64,000 bases of DNA from positions 1,612,001 through 1,676,000 of the forward strand of contig JACCLO010000010.1 in assembly GCA_029448655.1 (NCBI GenBank), given 5' to 3'. Both the position numbers and the translations under genes were made by a program. Shown piece after piece: positions 53,524 to 64,000 of this stretch (its first letter is position 1; each line of letters opens with the position of its first letter). The DNA is from Wolfiporia cocos. Its lineage: Eukaryota; Basidiomycota; Agaricomycetes; Polyporales; Phaeolaceae. Below the pieces are notes generated by a model. That model ran no database searches. It saw nothing but the letters and a program-made list of their open reading frames with translations, and had not been told where the DNA came from.

Positions 53524-54634
53524 TCTAAAAGTAATGGGAGCTCGCGCCGTAGGCGCTCGCGTGTCGCTAGCGTGCAGCTAGCGTGCAGCTAGCGTGTCGC
53601 TCGCGTGTCGCTCACGTTTTGCGCACGTTCAGCGCACGTTTTGCGCACATGGACGCCACGTTTGCCGCGTGGCGTCCATGCACGTCGTTGATCCTGCTCC
53701 CATTAGATAGGGCGCCTGCCATCCGCGGAGTTGGCCGGTGGATTCCCACGCCCGGCGCCTGCAAGGCGCGTGCGCTGTTCCTGCCCCGCACCACGGGGAT
53801 TTGTGCCCCATGCCACGGGGATTTGTGCCCCATGCCACGGGGATTCGTGCCCCATGCCACGGGGATTTGTGCCCCACACCACGGGGATTCGTGCCCCACA
53901 CCATGGGGATTTGTGGCCCTTGCCACGGGGGTTTGTGGCCCATGCCACAGGGATTTGTGCCCCGTGCCATGGGGATTTGTGCCCCACATCATGGGGATTT
54001 TTGTAATGTAAATACCCCACACCACGGGGATTTGTGCCCCATGCCACAGGGATTTGTACCCCACACCATGGGGATTTCCACCCCATGCCACGGGGAATTG
54101 TGCTCTGTGCCACAGGGATTTGTGCCCTGTGCCACGGGGATTTGTACTGCATGCCACAGGGATTTGTACTGCACACCATGGGGATTTGTGCCCCATGCCA
54201 CAGGGATTTTTGTAATGTAAATATCCTGCACCACGGGGATTTGTACCCTGCACCATGGGGGTTTGTGTCCCATGCTATGGGGATTTGTGCCCTGCCACAG
54301 GGATTTTTGTAACATAAATGGCCTGTGCTGTAGATGCCTGCCAAAAGATTGCAAAAAATGAAGAACATTTTGACACCACATTGCACAGTATTACAAGCGA
54401 AGCGACGATGAGACTGAGGATCAGCGAGGTGTCAGAAGTGGCTGAGCAGGCAGAGACAAGAGACAAAAGAGGGAAGTTGGGGAAGCCATGGGTAATGCAC
54501 AGGAAATTCATGGGGGATCCACAGGTAACTTAAAAAAAAACCAATTATCTGAAATAGGCACACATATATTGGAATAATATATTGAAGTGGAAAAAGCGGT
54601 GTGACCGTGGCGAAGCCACGGGTAATTAACCTAG
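53524..54634 (+). repeat. Array module A (type 1 tail)
   Basis: Starts TCTAAAAGTAATGGG. Minisatellite at about 53787-54316, interrupted by TGTAATGTAAATA spacers. Type 1 tail (GTGTCAGAAGTGGCTGAGCA) and hairpin CCGTGGC-GAA-GCCACGG, ending CCTAG. Nearly identical to D in its tail. Confidence 0.85.
53787..54316 (+). repeat. 22-bp minisatellite, largest block
   Basis: Unit CCACGGGGATTTGTGCCCCATG with variants (CAGGG for CGGGG, TCGT for TTGT, CACA for CATG), about two dozen copies. Further blocks at about 54857-55205, 55882-56310, 56845-57405 and 57785-58025 in modules B, D, E and F. Both strands are open in several frames, giving false long ORFs (MGFVPHATGI-like and WGTNPHGMGHKSPW-like). Confidence 0.95.
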
Positions 54635-55377
54635 TCCATAATATAATGGGAGCTCGCGCCGTAGGCGCTCACGTGTCGCTAGCGTGCAGCTAGCGTGTCG
54701 CTCGCGTGTCGCTCGCGTTTTGCGCACATGGCGAGCACGTTTGCCGCGTGGCGTCCATGCGCGTCGTTGATCCTCCTCCCATTAGATAGGGCGCCTGCCA
54801 TCCGCGGAGTTGGCCGGTGGATTCCCACGCCCGGCGCCTGCAAGGTGCGCGCGCTGTTCGTGCCCCGCACCACGGGGATTCGTGCCCCACACCACGGGGA
54901 TTCGTGGCCGATTCCATGGGGGTTTGTGGCCCATGCCACAGGGATTTGTGTCCTGTGGCATGGGGATTTTGTAATGTAAATACCCCACACCACGGGGATT
55001 TGTACCCCGTGCCACGGGGATTCGTGCCCTACACCACGGGGATTTTTGGCCCATGCCATGGGGGTTTGTGCCCCATGCCACGGGGATTCGTGCCCCATGC
55101 CACAGGGATTTGTGTCCTGTGGCATGGGGATTTTGTAATATAAATACTCCACACCACAGGGGTCTGTACCCTGTGCCACAGGTATTTGCACCCCAATGCC
55201 ACAGGGGTGAATTCCCACACCCAGAGCCTGCAAGGCATGCGTGCCAGTTACAGATTCTACAAGCAAAGCGACAACGATACCGAGCATCAGCGAGGTGGAG
55301 GAGTGGCTGAGTAGGCAGAGGCTAAAATATATTCCTAAGACATAACATTTGTGGCGAAGCCACAGGTAATTAAGCTA
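54635..55377 (+). repeat. Array module B (type 2 tail)
   Basis: Starts TCCATAATATAATGGG. Shorter minisatellite; type 2 tail (GAGGTGGAGGAGTGGCTGAG); hairpin TGTGGC-GAA-GCCACA; ends GCTA. A+B together resemble D+E, a higher-order repeat of about 1.86 kb. Confidence 0.85.
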
Positions 55378-55706
55378 TCTGAACTATAATGGGAGCTCGC
55401 GCCGTAGGCGCTCGCGTACAGCTAGCGTGCAGCTAGCGTGTCGCTCGCGTGCAGCTAGCGTGTCGCTCGCGTGTCGCTCGCGTTTTGCGCACATGGCGAG
55501 CACGTTTGCCGCGTGGCGGCGCCTGTAGGGCGCCCATCGAGTGCGCGCCGGCGCCTGCAAGGCGCGCGTGCCGGTTGCAAAGGTGTTACAAGCGAAGCGA
55601 CGACGAGGCCGAGCGTTAGCGAGGTGGAGGAGTGGCTGAGCGGGCAGAGATAAGCAATACAAGTTCTAATTACAAAATTGTGGCGAAGCCACAGGTAATT
55701 AAGCTA
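55378..55706 (+). repeat. Array module C (short, no minisatellite)
   Basis: Starts TCTGAACTATAATGGG and ends hairpin plus AAGCTA. Only 329 bp: the leader with TGTCGCTCGCGTGCAGCTAG words joins directly to the type 2 tail. It may be the minimal module. Confidence 0.85.
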
Positions 55707-56617
55707 TCTATAGGTGGGGGCTCGCGTGGGAGGCGTCGCGTGTCGCTCGCGTTTTGCGCACCTGGCGTCCACGTTCGCCGCGTGGCGTCCATGCGCGTCG
55801 TCAATCCTGCTCCCATTAGATAGGGCGCCTGGCGCCGGTGAATTCCCACGCCCAGCGCCTGCAAGGCGCGCGCGCTGTTCCTGCCCCGCACCACGGGGAT
55901 TCATGCCCCATGCCACGGGAATTCGTGCCCCACACCACGGGGATTCGTGCCCCACACCACGGGGATTTGTGGCTCGTGCCACGGGGGTTTGTGGCCCTTG
56001 CCACGGGGATTTGTGCCCCGTGCCACGGGGATTTGTGCCCTGTGCCACGGGGATTTGTACCACATGCCACAGGGATTTGTACTGCACACCATGGGGATTT
56101 GTGCCCCATGCCACAGGGATTTTTGTAATGTAAATACCCTGCACCACGGGGATTTGCACCCTGCACCATAGGGATTTGTGCCCCATGCCACAGGGATTTG
56201 TGCTCTGTATCATGGAGATTTGTGCCCCGTGCCACAGGGATCTGTGCTTTGTGCCACGGGGATTTATGCCTCATGCCACGGGGATCTTTGTAACATAAAT
56301 GGCCTGTGCTGTAGATGGCTGCCAAAAGATTGCAAAAAAATGAAGAACATTTTGACACCACATTACACAGTATTACAAGCAAAGCGATGATGAGACTGAG
56401 GATCAGCGAGGTGTCAGAAGTGGCTGAGCAGGCAGAGACAAGAGACAAAAGAGGGAAGTTGGGGAAGCCATGGGTAATGCACATGAAATTCATAGGGGAT
56501 CCACAGGTAACTTAAAAAAACCCCTGATTATCTGAAATAGGCGCACATGGATTGGAATAATATATTGAAGTGGTAAAAGTGGTGTGACCGTGGCGAAGCC
56601 ACGGGTAATTAACCTAG
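55707..56617 (+). repeat. Array module D (type 1 tail)
   Basis: Starts TCTATAGGTGGGGGCTCGCG, a variant head. Minisatellite and type 1 tail as in A, ending CCTAG. Confidence 0.85.
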
Positions 56618-57569
56618 TCCATAATATAATGGGAGCTCGCGCCGTAGGCGCTCACGTGTCGCTAGCGTGCAGCTAGCGTGTCGCTCGCGTGTCGCTCGCG
56701 TTTTGCGCACATGGCGAGCACGTTTGCCGCGTGGCGTCCATGCGCGTCGTTGATCCTCCTCCCATTAGATAGGGCGCCTGCCGTCCGCGGAGTTGGCCGG
56801 TGGATTCCCACGCCCGGCGCCTGCAAGGTGCGCGCGCTGTTCCTGCCCCGCACCACAGGGATTCGTGCCCCATGCCACAGGGATTCGTGCCCCATGCCAC
56901 GGGGATTCGTGCCCCACACCACGGGGATTCGTGGTCCATTCCATGGGGGTTTGTGGCCCATGCCACAGGGATTTGTGTCCTGTGGCATGGGGATTTTGTA
57001 ATGTAAATACCCCACACCACGGGGATTTGTACCCCGTGCCACGGGGATTCGTGCCCTACACCACAGGGATTTTTGGTCCATGCCATGGGGGTTTGTGCCC
57101 CATGCCACGGGGATCCGTGCCCCATGCCACAGGGATTTGTGTCCTGTGGCATGGGGATTTTGTAATGTAAATACTCCACACCACGGGGATTTGTACCCCG
57201 TGCCACGGGGATTCGTGCCCTACACCACAGGGATTTTTGGCCCATGCCATGGGGGTTTGTGCCCCATGCCACGGGGATTCGTGCCCCATGCCACAGGGAT
57301 TTGTGTCCTGTGGCATGGGGATTTTGTAATATAAATACTCCACACCACAGGGGTCTGTACCCTGTGCCACAGGTATTTGCACCCCAATGCCACAGGGGTG
57401 AATTCCCACACCCAGAGCCTGCAAGGCATGCGTGCCAGTTACAGATTCTACAAGCAAAGCGACAACGATACCAAGCATCAGCGAGGTGGAGGAGTGGCTG
57501 AGCAGGCAGAGACTAAAATATATTCCTAAGACATAACATTTGTGGCGAAGCCACAGGTAATTAAGCTAG
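56618..57569 (+). repeat. Array module E (type 2 tail)
   Basis: Head identical to B (TCCATAATATAATGGG). Contains one more internal copy of the roughly 190-bp minisatellite segment than B; ends AAGCTAG. Confidence 0.85.
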
Positions 57570-58339
57570 TCTATAAGTAATGGGAGCTCGCGCCGTAGGC
57601 GCTCGCGTGTCGCTAGCGTGCAGCTAGCGTGTCGCTCGCGTTTTGCGCACATGGACGCCACGTTTGCCGCATGGCGTCCATGCGCGTCGTTGATCCTCCT
57701 CCCATTAGATAGGGCGCTTGCCATCCGTGGAGTTGTCCGGTGGATTCCCACGCCCGGCGCCTGCAAGGCGCGCGCGCTGTTCCTGCCCCGCACCATGGGG
57801 ATTCGTGCCCCACACCACGGGGATTCGTGCCCCATACCACGGGGATTCGTGGCCCATTCCATGGGGGTCTGTGGCCCATGCCACAGGGATCTGTGTCCTG
57901 TGGCATGGGGATTTTGTAATGTAAATACCCCACCCCACGGGGATTTGTACCCCACACCACAGGTATTTGTGCCCTGTGCCACGGGGATTTATGCCTCATG
58001 CCACAGGTATTTTTGTAACATAAATGGCCTGTGCTGTAGATGCCTCCCAAAAGATTGCAAAAAATGAAGAACATTTTGACACCACATTACACAGTATTAC
58101 AGGGAAGCGACGATGAGACCGAGGATCAGCTCTGTGTCAGAAGTGGCTGAGCAGGCAGAGACAAGAGACAAAAGAGGGAAGTTGGGGAAGCCATGGGTAA
58201 TGGACAGGAAATTGATGGGGGATGCACAGGTAACTTCAAAAAACCCCGATTATCTGAAATAGGCACACATGGATTGGGATACTGTATTGAAGTGGAAAAA
58301 ACTGTGTGACCGTGGCGAAGCCACGGGTAATTAACCTAG
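57570..58339 (+). repeat. Array module F (type 1 tail)
   Basis: Starts TCTATAAGTAATGGG. Short minisatellite, type 1 tail, hairpin CCGTGGC-GAA-GCCACGG, ends CCTAG. Confidence 0.85.
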
Positions 58340-58896
58340 TCTAAGTACTAAAGGGCCGTGGATTGCGTGGGAACTGCCATGTGCTTTTCCACTTGTGCCA
58401 CGTGCTGTCTGTCATCCCATAGGGCTCGCACCACTGACCTGGGAAGTTGGCCAGTGGATTCCCATGCCCAGCGCCTGCAAGGCGCACATGCCGGTTGCAA
58501 ACACCGGGGGCATTATCTAATGACTTTGTCGGAAACATGCTGGTATCATTTGAATAAGTGATCAAATGCGAACCTAATGCATTGATTGCTTATGTAATAT
58601 CTTCATTAGATAACACCCCCAGTGTCTGGATCTTTACACAGCCAATGGTTAGCTGAGGTCATGTGTTTCTCACGATGTTATCAACCAATGCATTATGTTT
58701 GCATTTGATCACTTATTCAAATGATACCAGCATGTTTCCGACAAAGTCATCAGATAATGCCCCTGGTGAAAGGTGTTACAAGTGAAGTGACGACGAGGCC
58801 GAGCATCAGCGAGGTGGAGGAGTGGCTGAGCGGGCAGAGATAAACAACAACTCCTAAAGTACAAAATCGTGGTGAAGCCACAGGTAATTAAGCTAG
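58340..58896 (+). repeat. Array module G (type 2 tail, carries a MITE)
   Basis: Starts TCTAAGTACTAAAGGG, a diverged head without the GTCGC words. Type 2 tail; hairpin with one change (GTGGTGAAGCCAC); ends GCTAG followed by T. Interrupted by a 267-bp MITE. Confidence 0.8.
58499..58771. mobile_element. CACTA-like MITE nested in module G
   Basis: Element 58502-58768 (267 bp). Ends CACCGGGGGCATTATCT and AGATAATGCCCCTGGTG; the inverted repeats extend about 65 bp (GACTTTGTCGGAAACATGCT is mirrored). Flanked by AAA on each side (58499-58501 and 58769-58771). The empty site is visible in module C as GGTTGCAAAGGTGTTAC, which confirms the 3-bp duplication. The assignment to CACTA rests on the CAC...GTG ends and 3-bp duplication. 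Confidence 0.85.
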
Positions 58897-58984
58897 TACC
58901 GTATAACAAGGGAGCCTATCTCAATAAATGCAGCGCACGTGGTTATAAGTGTCCCGGGTCGTTCCGCCACCGCGACCAAACAAT

Positions 58985-59170
58985 TGGGCGTTTATCAGCA
59001 GAGCCGTCCCTGTTGCAATACGTAGGGCAATCGCGTGAGGTACGGTACAGAAAATCGAGCAATTATATACCGTTTCGCCCTCGTACGATCTCCGGCTATA
59101 CGGTTTCCGGCTCCCGACATGTGCGTGCAACGACCAGGCACGCGCAAGCTCGTCCTCGGCAAACCCATGT
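58985..59170 (-). repeat. Dispersed repeat, copy 3
   Basis: Inverted relative to copies at 14190-14370 and 7600-7765. On the minus strand an open frame of 85 codons crosses it (LEHGFAEDELARAWSLHAHVG, TVPHAIALRIATGTALLINA); it is closed by stops in the other copies, so coding is doubtful. Confidence 0.75.
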
Positions 59171-59179
59171 TCCAACATA

Positions 59180-60582
59180 CACTTGTTTCATTCTATATTG
59201 ATTCATGGCATGAATTCCGGTATCATTAGCGCCCGATGGTGCCAATCGCCCGTCGAATTGGCCGCTGTACATAATAGGCGGTGACTAAGTGTCTCACACC
59301 ATAGGCCTTGGACGAGATCGTCGAGCTGACGTATTGACGGTCTCACATGCCTGTATCTCTCTTCCAGATCATGTATCGTGAGCCACTTTCCGACTTCGAG
59401 CTATTGAAGTCCGATCAACGCGCTGCTTGAGGCTGGGGCTGCAGAGAAATTGATAATCTCCTGCAGCCTATGTTTGAAACTCCGCAAATCACATAGAATG
59501 GGCCCGACTTGTCGGGTCGAACTTCCAGCGTCTTAGCGCACATAGTAAAGTTGTGAAAAAGAGTGTGCACCCCTGCGCATCCTGCGTAGATATTGGACTA
59601 TGCAGTACGGCACGGTTCTCTGAAGATATGTGATGCGGCAGCGCCACATTGGAGTATCCGACACGCATTGGCGATTCGCAACCCCCGCCTTCGTTTGTGG
59701 GGTACTTGCTTCTTCACTGTCAACGCTGCAAAGACATCCTCAAGCTGAAATAATTAGGTGCTGTACCGTGAACATTGGACGCCTACGCCAGGTGTGCTAC
59801 GAAGATACTGGGGAATGTTCCCATATTCTGCATAGACTCGGAGGACGTGCAGATTGTGAATCGTGGTACCCGTTCCGAACCCGCATCCACGTGCACGGCT
59901 CTACTGCGATTTCGGCCTGAGCATCATGTTTCAGAAATGCTTAACTTGTTACGCTCGTGCCGAAAGATGGCAATCGTTATAAAGTCCGCTGTGGTGAAAC
60001 GATCTGCCTTCAGCGCGGCTTTATCGGGCGGACGACTCCACTGCATGAAAGTATATATATATCCTTCTATAAAATCTGTTCGAGCATATAGAAGCCTGAT
60101 ATACTCACGAGCTTGTATGAGACGTGATGCTCGCGCTCGTGACTCCGGATGTGCTCGTGACTCCGGATGTGCTGTATTATTGCGCAAGCGACACGTATGG
60201 ACATATAAGGAAAGCTTGGACCGGCTCCGCATATTAGCGCTCTAGGATATCTGACCGCTGACTTCGGCGCAACATCACGCAACATCACAGCCAATCAGCC
60301 TTCTGCCACATACACGCCTCGATCGTACAGAGATCCCGTCCTTCCCGGGGGTCGGGCATTTGCCCCTAATCCTCCAGCTTCTGTCGCATGCACTTTTACC
60401 AGCTGAAGGTTTGTGATCCATCATCACGAGGAATGAATCCGATAGCTCATTGCAACGCGTTCACCGGTGTCGGCCTTGGGCCGCCCTGCAATTCCCGGTC
60501 CCTGCCAGAGGTCATTGTAACAGCGCCGCGCGATGGGGCGGGGGTTTTAGAGTTACGCGCTGAGCCGTGACATCACCTGCAG
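59180..60582. other. Intergenic, nothing recognised
   Basis: No gene supported. A small direct duplication CGTGACTCCGGATGTGCT occurs twice near 60137-60172. Confidence 0.45.
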
Positions 60583-60590
60583 TATATATT
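60583..60590 (+). promoter_or_regulatory. TATA box of the P450 gene
   Basis: TATATATT, 50 nt upstream of the start codon at 60640. Confidence 0.6.
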
Positions 60591-60639
60591 ATGCTGTCAA
60601 GTGTGTTACGACCGCCAAGTACTCTCTGTCTCTTACGCC

Positions 60640-63136
60640 ATGTCACAGTTGACGCTTTCACTTACACTGTTATCTCTAGGCGTAGCAGCATTCCTCGCCT
60701 GGACGGCCATTAGGACACTCGTTGCGCCTCTTGTTTCCCCTTTGCGCGATCTACCTGGTCCGCCCCGCGATAGTTGGCTATACGGTCACATTCGACAGTT
60801 CAACCAGAGTGAGGATGCTGCGACTCTGCAACAATCGTGGGCAGAGACGTACGGGCCCACGCTGAGAATGAAAGGATGGATGAACGTTCGTTTGTTTTGT
60901 TCCAAAGGCGAACAGATATGTGTCTGGTTCATGAACTGATATTATATGAATATGTAGTCGGACAGGTTGTTCACCATTGATACAAGGGCATTGAATCATA
61001 TTCTTAGTCACTCGCACGATTATCCGAAACCGCCTGGTGCCGACCTCCATTTGGGGTCCGTACTTGGTAGAGGTAGGGTATGGCATGCACTTGAGATAAA
61101 TATTGCTCATGTATCATCCATAATCGAGGCTTGTTAATGGCCGAGGGTTGGTGATATATTTCACTCTTTAAGGACAGTTGATGAAAGTTTTTCTCTATTC
61201 AAGGAGAACAGCATCGCAAGCAGGTAAGGAACGTCAAGCACAGATTTTGTAGTAAGTGCTGACCCACAGAAACCTCAATGGGTCTTTCTCTTGCACATAG
61301 CGGCGCGTAATGGTGCGTTACTCAGACCCATTCTCCGATCCGACTCTGCCAGAATCTCATCAACAATATAGAACCCCGCATTCGGCCCTGCCCAGATCCG
61401 CGAGCTCACGGGAATCTTCATTGAGAAAGCCATTCAAGTAAGTACGCGGTCTCCTCGGCCTACCGTCTAGATACTCTCAATAAAGCAGTAATATTGACAT
61501 GGACGCTGATGGATGAGCACAGCTACGCGACATCTGGAGCCTAGAGCTTGAGCGGAACGGAGATGGCGCCCCAGCCCGGTTCGATGTCCTGAGCTGGCTT
61601 AGCAAGGTGACGCTTGATGTAATCGGGCTTGCTGGTACGTGCTGCTTGTCTCCGTGCTGCACCACCTAGCTGTAATGACACACCGTGTGGCGTAGGTTTC
61701 AACTATTACTTCGACACGCTGAACGTTGCCGGCGAGCCGAACGAGTTGAGCCAAGCATTCGACGTCATGTTCGCGTCCATCATCGGCGTTGGTGGGAGCC
61801 TCCTGCGCATGCTAAAGATGCACATCTCCCTCCTCCGGCTCATTGTGCGTCCCTCCCTCGAAGCCATCCCTCTTGAGTTCGTTATAGTAGGCGAGTACTA
61901 ACCCTTTTCATGTGCGATCGTCTGGATCTGCACGTACAGCCTGATACAGCCGCACGCCAAGCGGCCGCGGCGCAGAGCGTGATGCGACGAATTGGAATGC
62001 AGCTGATCGCAGAGAAGCGCGCGGCGGTGATTGAGGCCGCTCAGATGGGCGAAAAGAAGAGCGGCAAGCTACACGGGCGTGATCTGCTTACACTGCTGAT
62101 CAAGGCAAACATGAGCGTTGACATTCCGGAGAGCCACAGGCTGTCTGACGAGGAAGTCTTGGCGCGTGCGTCTCTCCACATGTCCGATGTGCGCGGGGCA
62201 CTGATATAGATGGTATAGAGGTTCCAACGTATGCAGCGCAGTGCTGTACTGTGATGATAGCTGAGCAGTCGATGCAGGTTCTTAGTCGCTGGCCACGAAA
62301 CAACAAGCAACGCCACAGCTTGGTGCCTCTATTCTCTTGCTGTGTATCCATCAGTCCAGCACAAGCTGCGCGAGGAGCTCCTCAGTGTGGCCACGGACGA
62401 CCCGAGCATGGACGAGCTCAACGCTCTCCCCTACCTCGATGCAGTGATCCGCGAGACAATGCGCGTGCACTCGCCCGTCGTCGTGGCGGTGCGCATCGCG
62501 AGCAAGGACGACGTCATACCGCTGAACACGCCATACACGGATGTCCGTGGAGCAGTGCACGACTCTGTCAGGTGTGTGTTCCGGCGGTATCGCAGGATCA
62601 TAAGCCGGTATGAACTGTGATTGTCGTCACAGGGTGAAGAAGGGGACGGTCATTGTAATGCCGATACTGGCCATTAACGGATCAAAGGCGATGTGGGGCG
62701 AGGATGCAGCTGCCTTCAGGTATCTAGTTTCACGATCATGCGACTGTACGCGGTCTTGTTTTGAGTGCTGATTGATTTGTATGTACAGACCGGAGCGATG
62801 GGAGACGCTGCCGGAGACCGTGCACAGCATTCCCGGCGTCTGGGGCAACATGCTCAGCTTCCTCGGGGGACCGCGCGCGTGCATAGGCTACCGGTTTTCT
62901 CTTGTTGAGTGAGTATTGATTCTTCCGGAGATACTTTCCCCGAAGAAGCTGATCCGCGCTGTTGTAGAATGAAAGCACTGATCTTCACGCTTCTGCGCGC
63001 GTTCGAGTTTGAGCTGGCCGTTCCGACGAGCGAGGTTACAAAGAAGACCGGGATCGTGCAGCGCCCATACATACGCTGCGAGATGGAGAAGGGTAGTCAG
63101 CTGCCTATGTTGATCAAGCCCTACCAACAGGAGTGA
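60640..63136 (+). CDS. Cytochrome P450 monooxygenase
   Basis: Heme-thiolate oxidase anchored in the endoplasmic reticulum; substrate unknown. Fourteen exons: 60640-60885, 60958-61072, 61129-61146, 61204-61223, 61301-61312, 61372-61437, 61523-61634, 61696-61844, 61940-62165, 62219-62228, 62278-62571, 62633-62719, 62789-62908 and 62968-63136. Phases agree throughout, 547 residues, including micro-exons of 18, 20, 12 and 10 nt. N-terminal membrane anchor ([17 protein letters not shown]), then the proline hinge LPGPPRDSW. WxxxR-type EGEQHRKQRRVMNPAFG follows. I-helix [11 protein letters not shown]-helix ETMR (ExxR), RPERW, and the heme loop [14 protein letters not shown] with the Cys ligand. All key residues are present, so it should be active. 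It resembles large basidiomycete clans such as CYP5144 or CYP5037, but I do not assign a family. Confidence 0.93.
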
Positions 63137-64000
63137 GTCAAATCGGGGCATGTACGGATAATGCGGACGACATACAATGGCAATCGGTAGCTAGGAATAT
63201 TCATCGTGCCTGACATTCCTTTAGCATACGAAGCTGATGTGTGGATCATTGTATCGCGTTATTGTAGCGCCCTCGTATAGCCGTCTGGTTCGCGAGATGT
63301 TGGGCTTGTTTGAGGAGCCAAAACGAATGATGCGATAATTTCGCGAAAAGTGAAGAGCATGTGAAGGGGCCAAGTCAATCAAAAGCCAAAAGGTTAAACC
63401 CGGTGAAGGTGTTTTCTCTCTGCGCAGAACGCGCCTCCTCGTTCACAATAAGTGGAAGGCTTTCCGTGAGACAATGGCGCGTAAGGTGCAGTCGAATGAT
63501 GGAAGCTCACAACTGCGATCGCTTGGAAATATAGTCGCGCCATAGACCTGCGGTCGTCTGTTCTGCGCACCATTCAGTTTGGCGGCTCACGGAAGGCTAT
63601 GATCGTCCATTACGTGAAATGACCAGACAGGGTCCATGCCCATTACACAATGTCCGAGCGGAATGACTTGAGCCACAGCCAGTAATGAATGATTTACACA
63701 CCTTCCCTTCGGTCCAACAGAGTATGGTTTGGGCATAAATAGGTTGAATGTCGTTTCATTGCGTCATGTTCGTTTGCGTCTTTCACAGCTGCACATAAAG
63801 TCAAGGTCCTCGACTCCGTTAGTGACAATCGCGTCTCGTCACGCGGCTGTGACAACGCGTCGACCATCAAGGGGATTGATCCGCTGACCAATCGGGATCA
63901 ATGCATCAATGCAGCGACCCAGACAATTCGCGGCCGGAAACAGGCTCTCTTAACGAACCTCCTCTTTCTGCCAGCACACCTGCCTGCCTCCTTCCCTCGC
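63137..64000. other. Intergenic, nothing recognised
   Basis: P450 3' flank followed by sequence with no supported gene up to the window edge. Confidence 0.45.

Larger units (their letters stand above)
53524..58896 (+). mobile_element. Tandem array of Helitron-like non-coding modules with a minisatellite
   Basis: Seven head-to-tail modules (A-G, listed singly). Typical modules start TC, then an AT-rich leader, then TAATGGGAGCTCGCGCCGTA. They run through TGTCGCTAGCGTGCAGC words, usually a 22-bp minisatellite, a GAGGATCAGCGAGGTG-type tail, and end with a hairpin GTGGCGAAGCCAC followed by GGTAATTAA(C/G)CTA(G). Junctions read CTAG|TC or CTA|TC. The base before the first TC is A and the base after the last CTAG is T, as expected for Helitron insertion into AT. 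No replication initiator or helicase gene is present, so these would be non-autonomous. The Helitron assignment is inference; the tandem structure is directly visible. Confidence 0.7.

Noticed and set aside
53787..58025. CRISPR-like array
   Set aside because: Units are directly abutting 22-mers without unique spacers, in a eukaryotic genome; this is a minisatellite.
53612..58074. Long open frames of WGTNPHGMGHKSPW and GFVPHATGICAPCH type on both strands
   Set aside because: The 22-bp minisatellite (22 is not a multiple of 3) is free of stops in several frames on both strands; these are not protein repeats.
1..63136. A biosynthetic cluster linking the sterol methyltransferase and the P450
   Set aside because: They are 60 kb apart with unrelated genes and mobile DNA between them; nothing in the sequence ties them together.

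Overview
This window is nuclear DNA from a filamentous basidiomycete, probably an agaricomycete of the polypore type. The protein genes are cut by many short GT-AG introns (about 43-95 nt). Several encode families typical of mushrooms: a DUF6533 seven-TM protein, a macrophage-activating-glycoprotein-like secreted protein, SurE-like secreted phosphatases, and a fungal P450 with 14 exons. The species call is inference; the intron style and gene families are visible in the sequence.

Layout. 1-1149 (-): 5' part of a sterol 24-C-methyltransferase (ERG6 type), running off the left edge. 4663-6430 (-): protein with the BBC1/AIM3 cysteine-proteinase fold. 9018-9562: mariner-type MITE. 10703-13169 (+): DUF6533 membrane protein carrying a hAT-type MITE with a perfect 8-bp target duplication. 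14507-18358 (+): MFS transporter, 12 exons, three unusually long introns. 19262-20640 (-): secreted glycoprotein. 22602-24268 (-): kelch protein. 26195-27399 (-): SurE-like phosphatase. 29310-30680: branched-chain aminotransferase pseudogene, followed by its intact paralogue at 31014-32536 (+). 32907-34445 (-): tRNA pseudouridine synthase of the Pus3/Deg1 type. 35046-36556 (+): otubain-type deubiquitinase. 37609-38809 (+): second SurE-like gene. 40793-41473 (+): third, broken SurE-like copy.

From about 39.5 kb to 59 kb the window is mostly mobile DNA. The third SurE copy is cut by a long-inverted-repeat element whose arms carry tRNA-like sequence. A second copy of that element lies just upstream with an 8-bp target duplication. 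Inside the first-named copy sits a complete, very young Ty3/gypsy chromovirus on the minus strand (41987-50452), with 710-bp LTRs differing at one position that I could find and target duplication CTATG. It encodes gag, a pol with protease, dUTPase, reverse transcriptase, RNase H, integrase and chromodomain, and a third ORF with two zinc knuckles overlapping the 3' end of pol. Its primer-binding site matches 11 nt of its own LTR at the predicted transcript start, as in Tf1 self-priming.

53524-58896 is a head-to-tail array of seven non-coding modules carrying a 22-bp GC-rich minisatellite. Each begins TC and ends with a hairpin plus CTA(G), and the whole array is flanked by A and T. This is Helitron-like architecture, with compensatory changes in the hairpin between module types. 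A CACTA-like MITE is nested in the last module. After the array come a remnant of a dispersed repeat and an intact cytochrome P450 (60640-63136, +).

The host genes are mostly unrelated housekeeping and secretory functions; I see no co-regulated gene cluster. The most unusual material is in the mobile elements: the dUTPase-bearing self-priming chromovirus with its overlapping zinc-knuckle ORF, and the Helitron-like minisatellite array.
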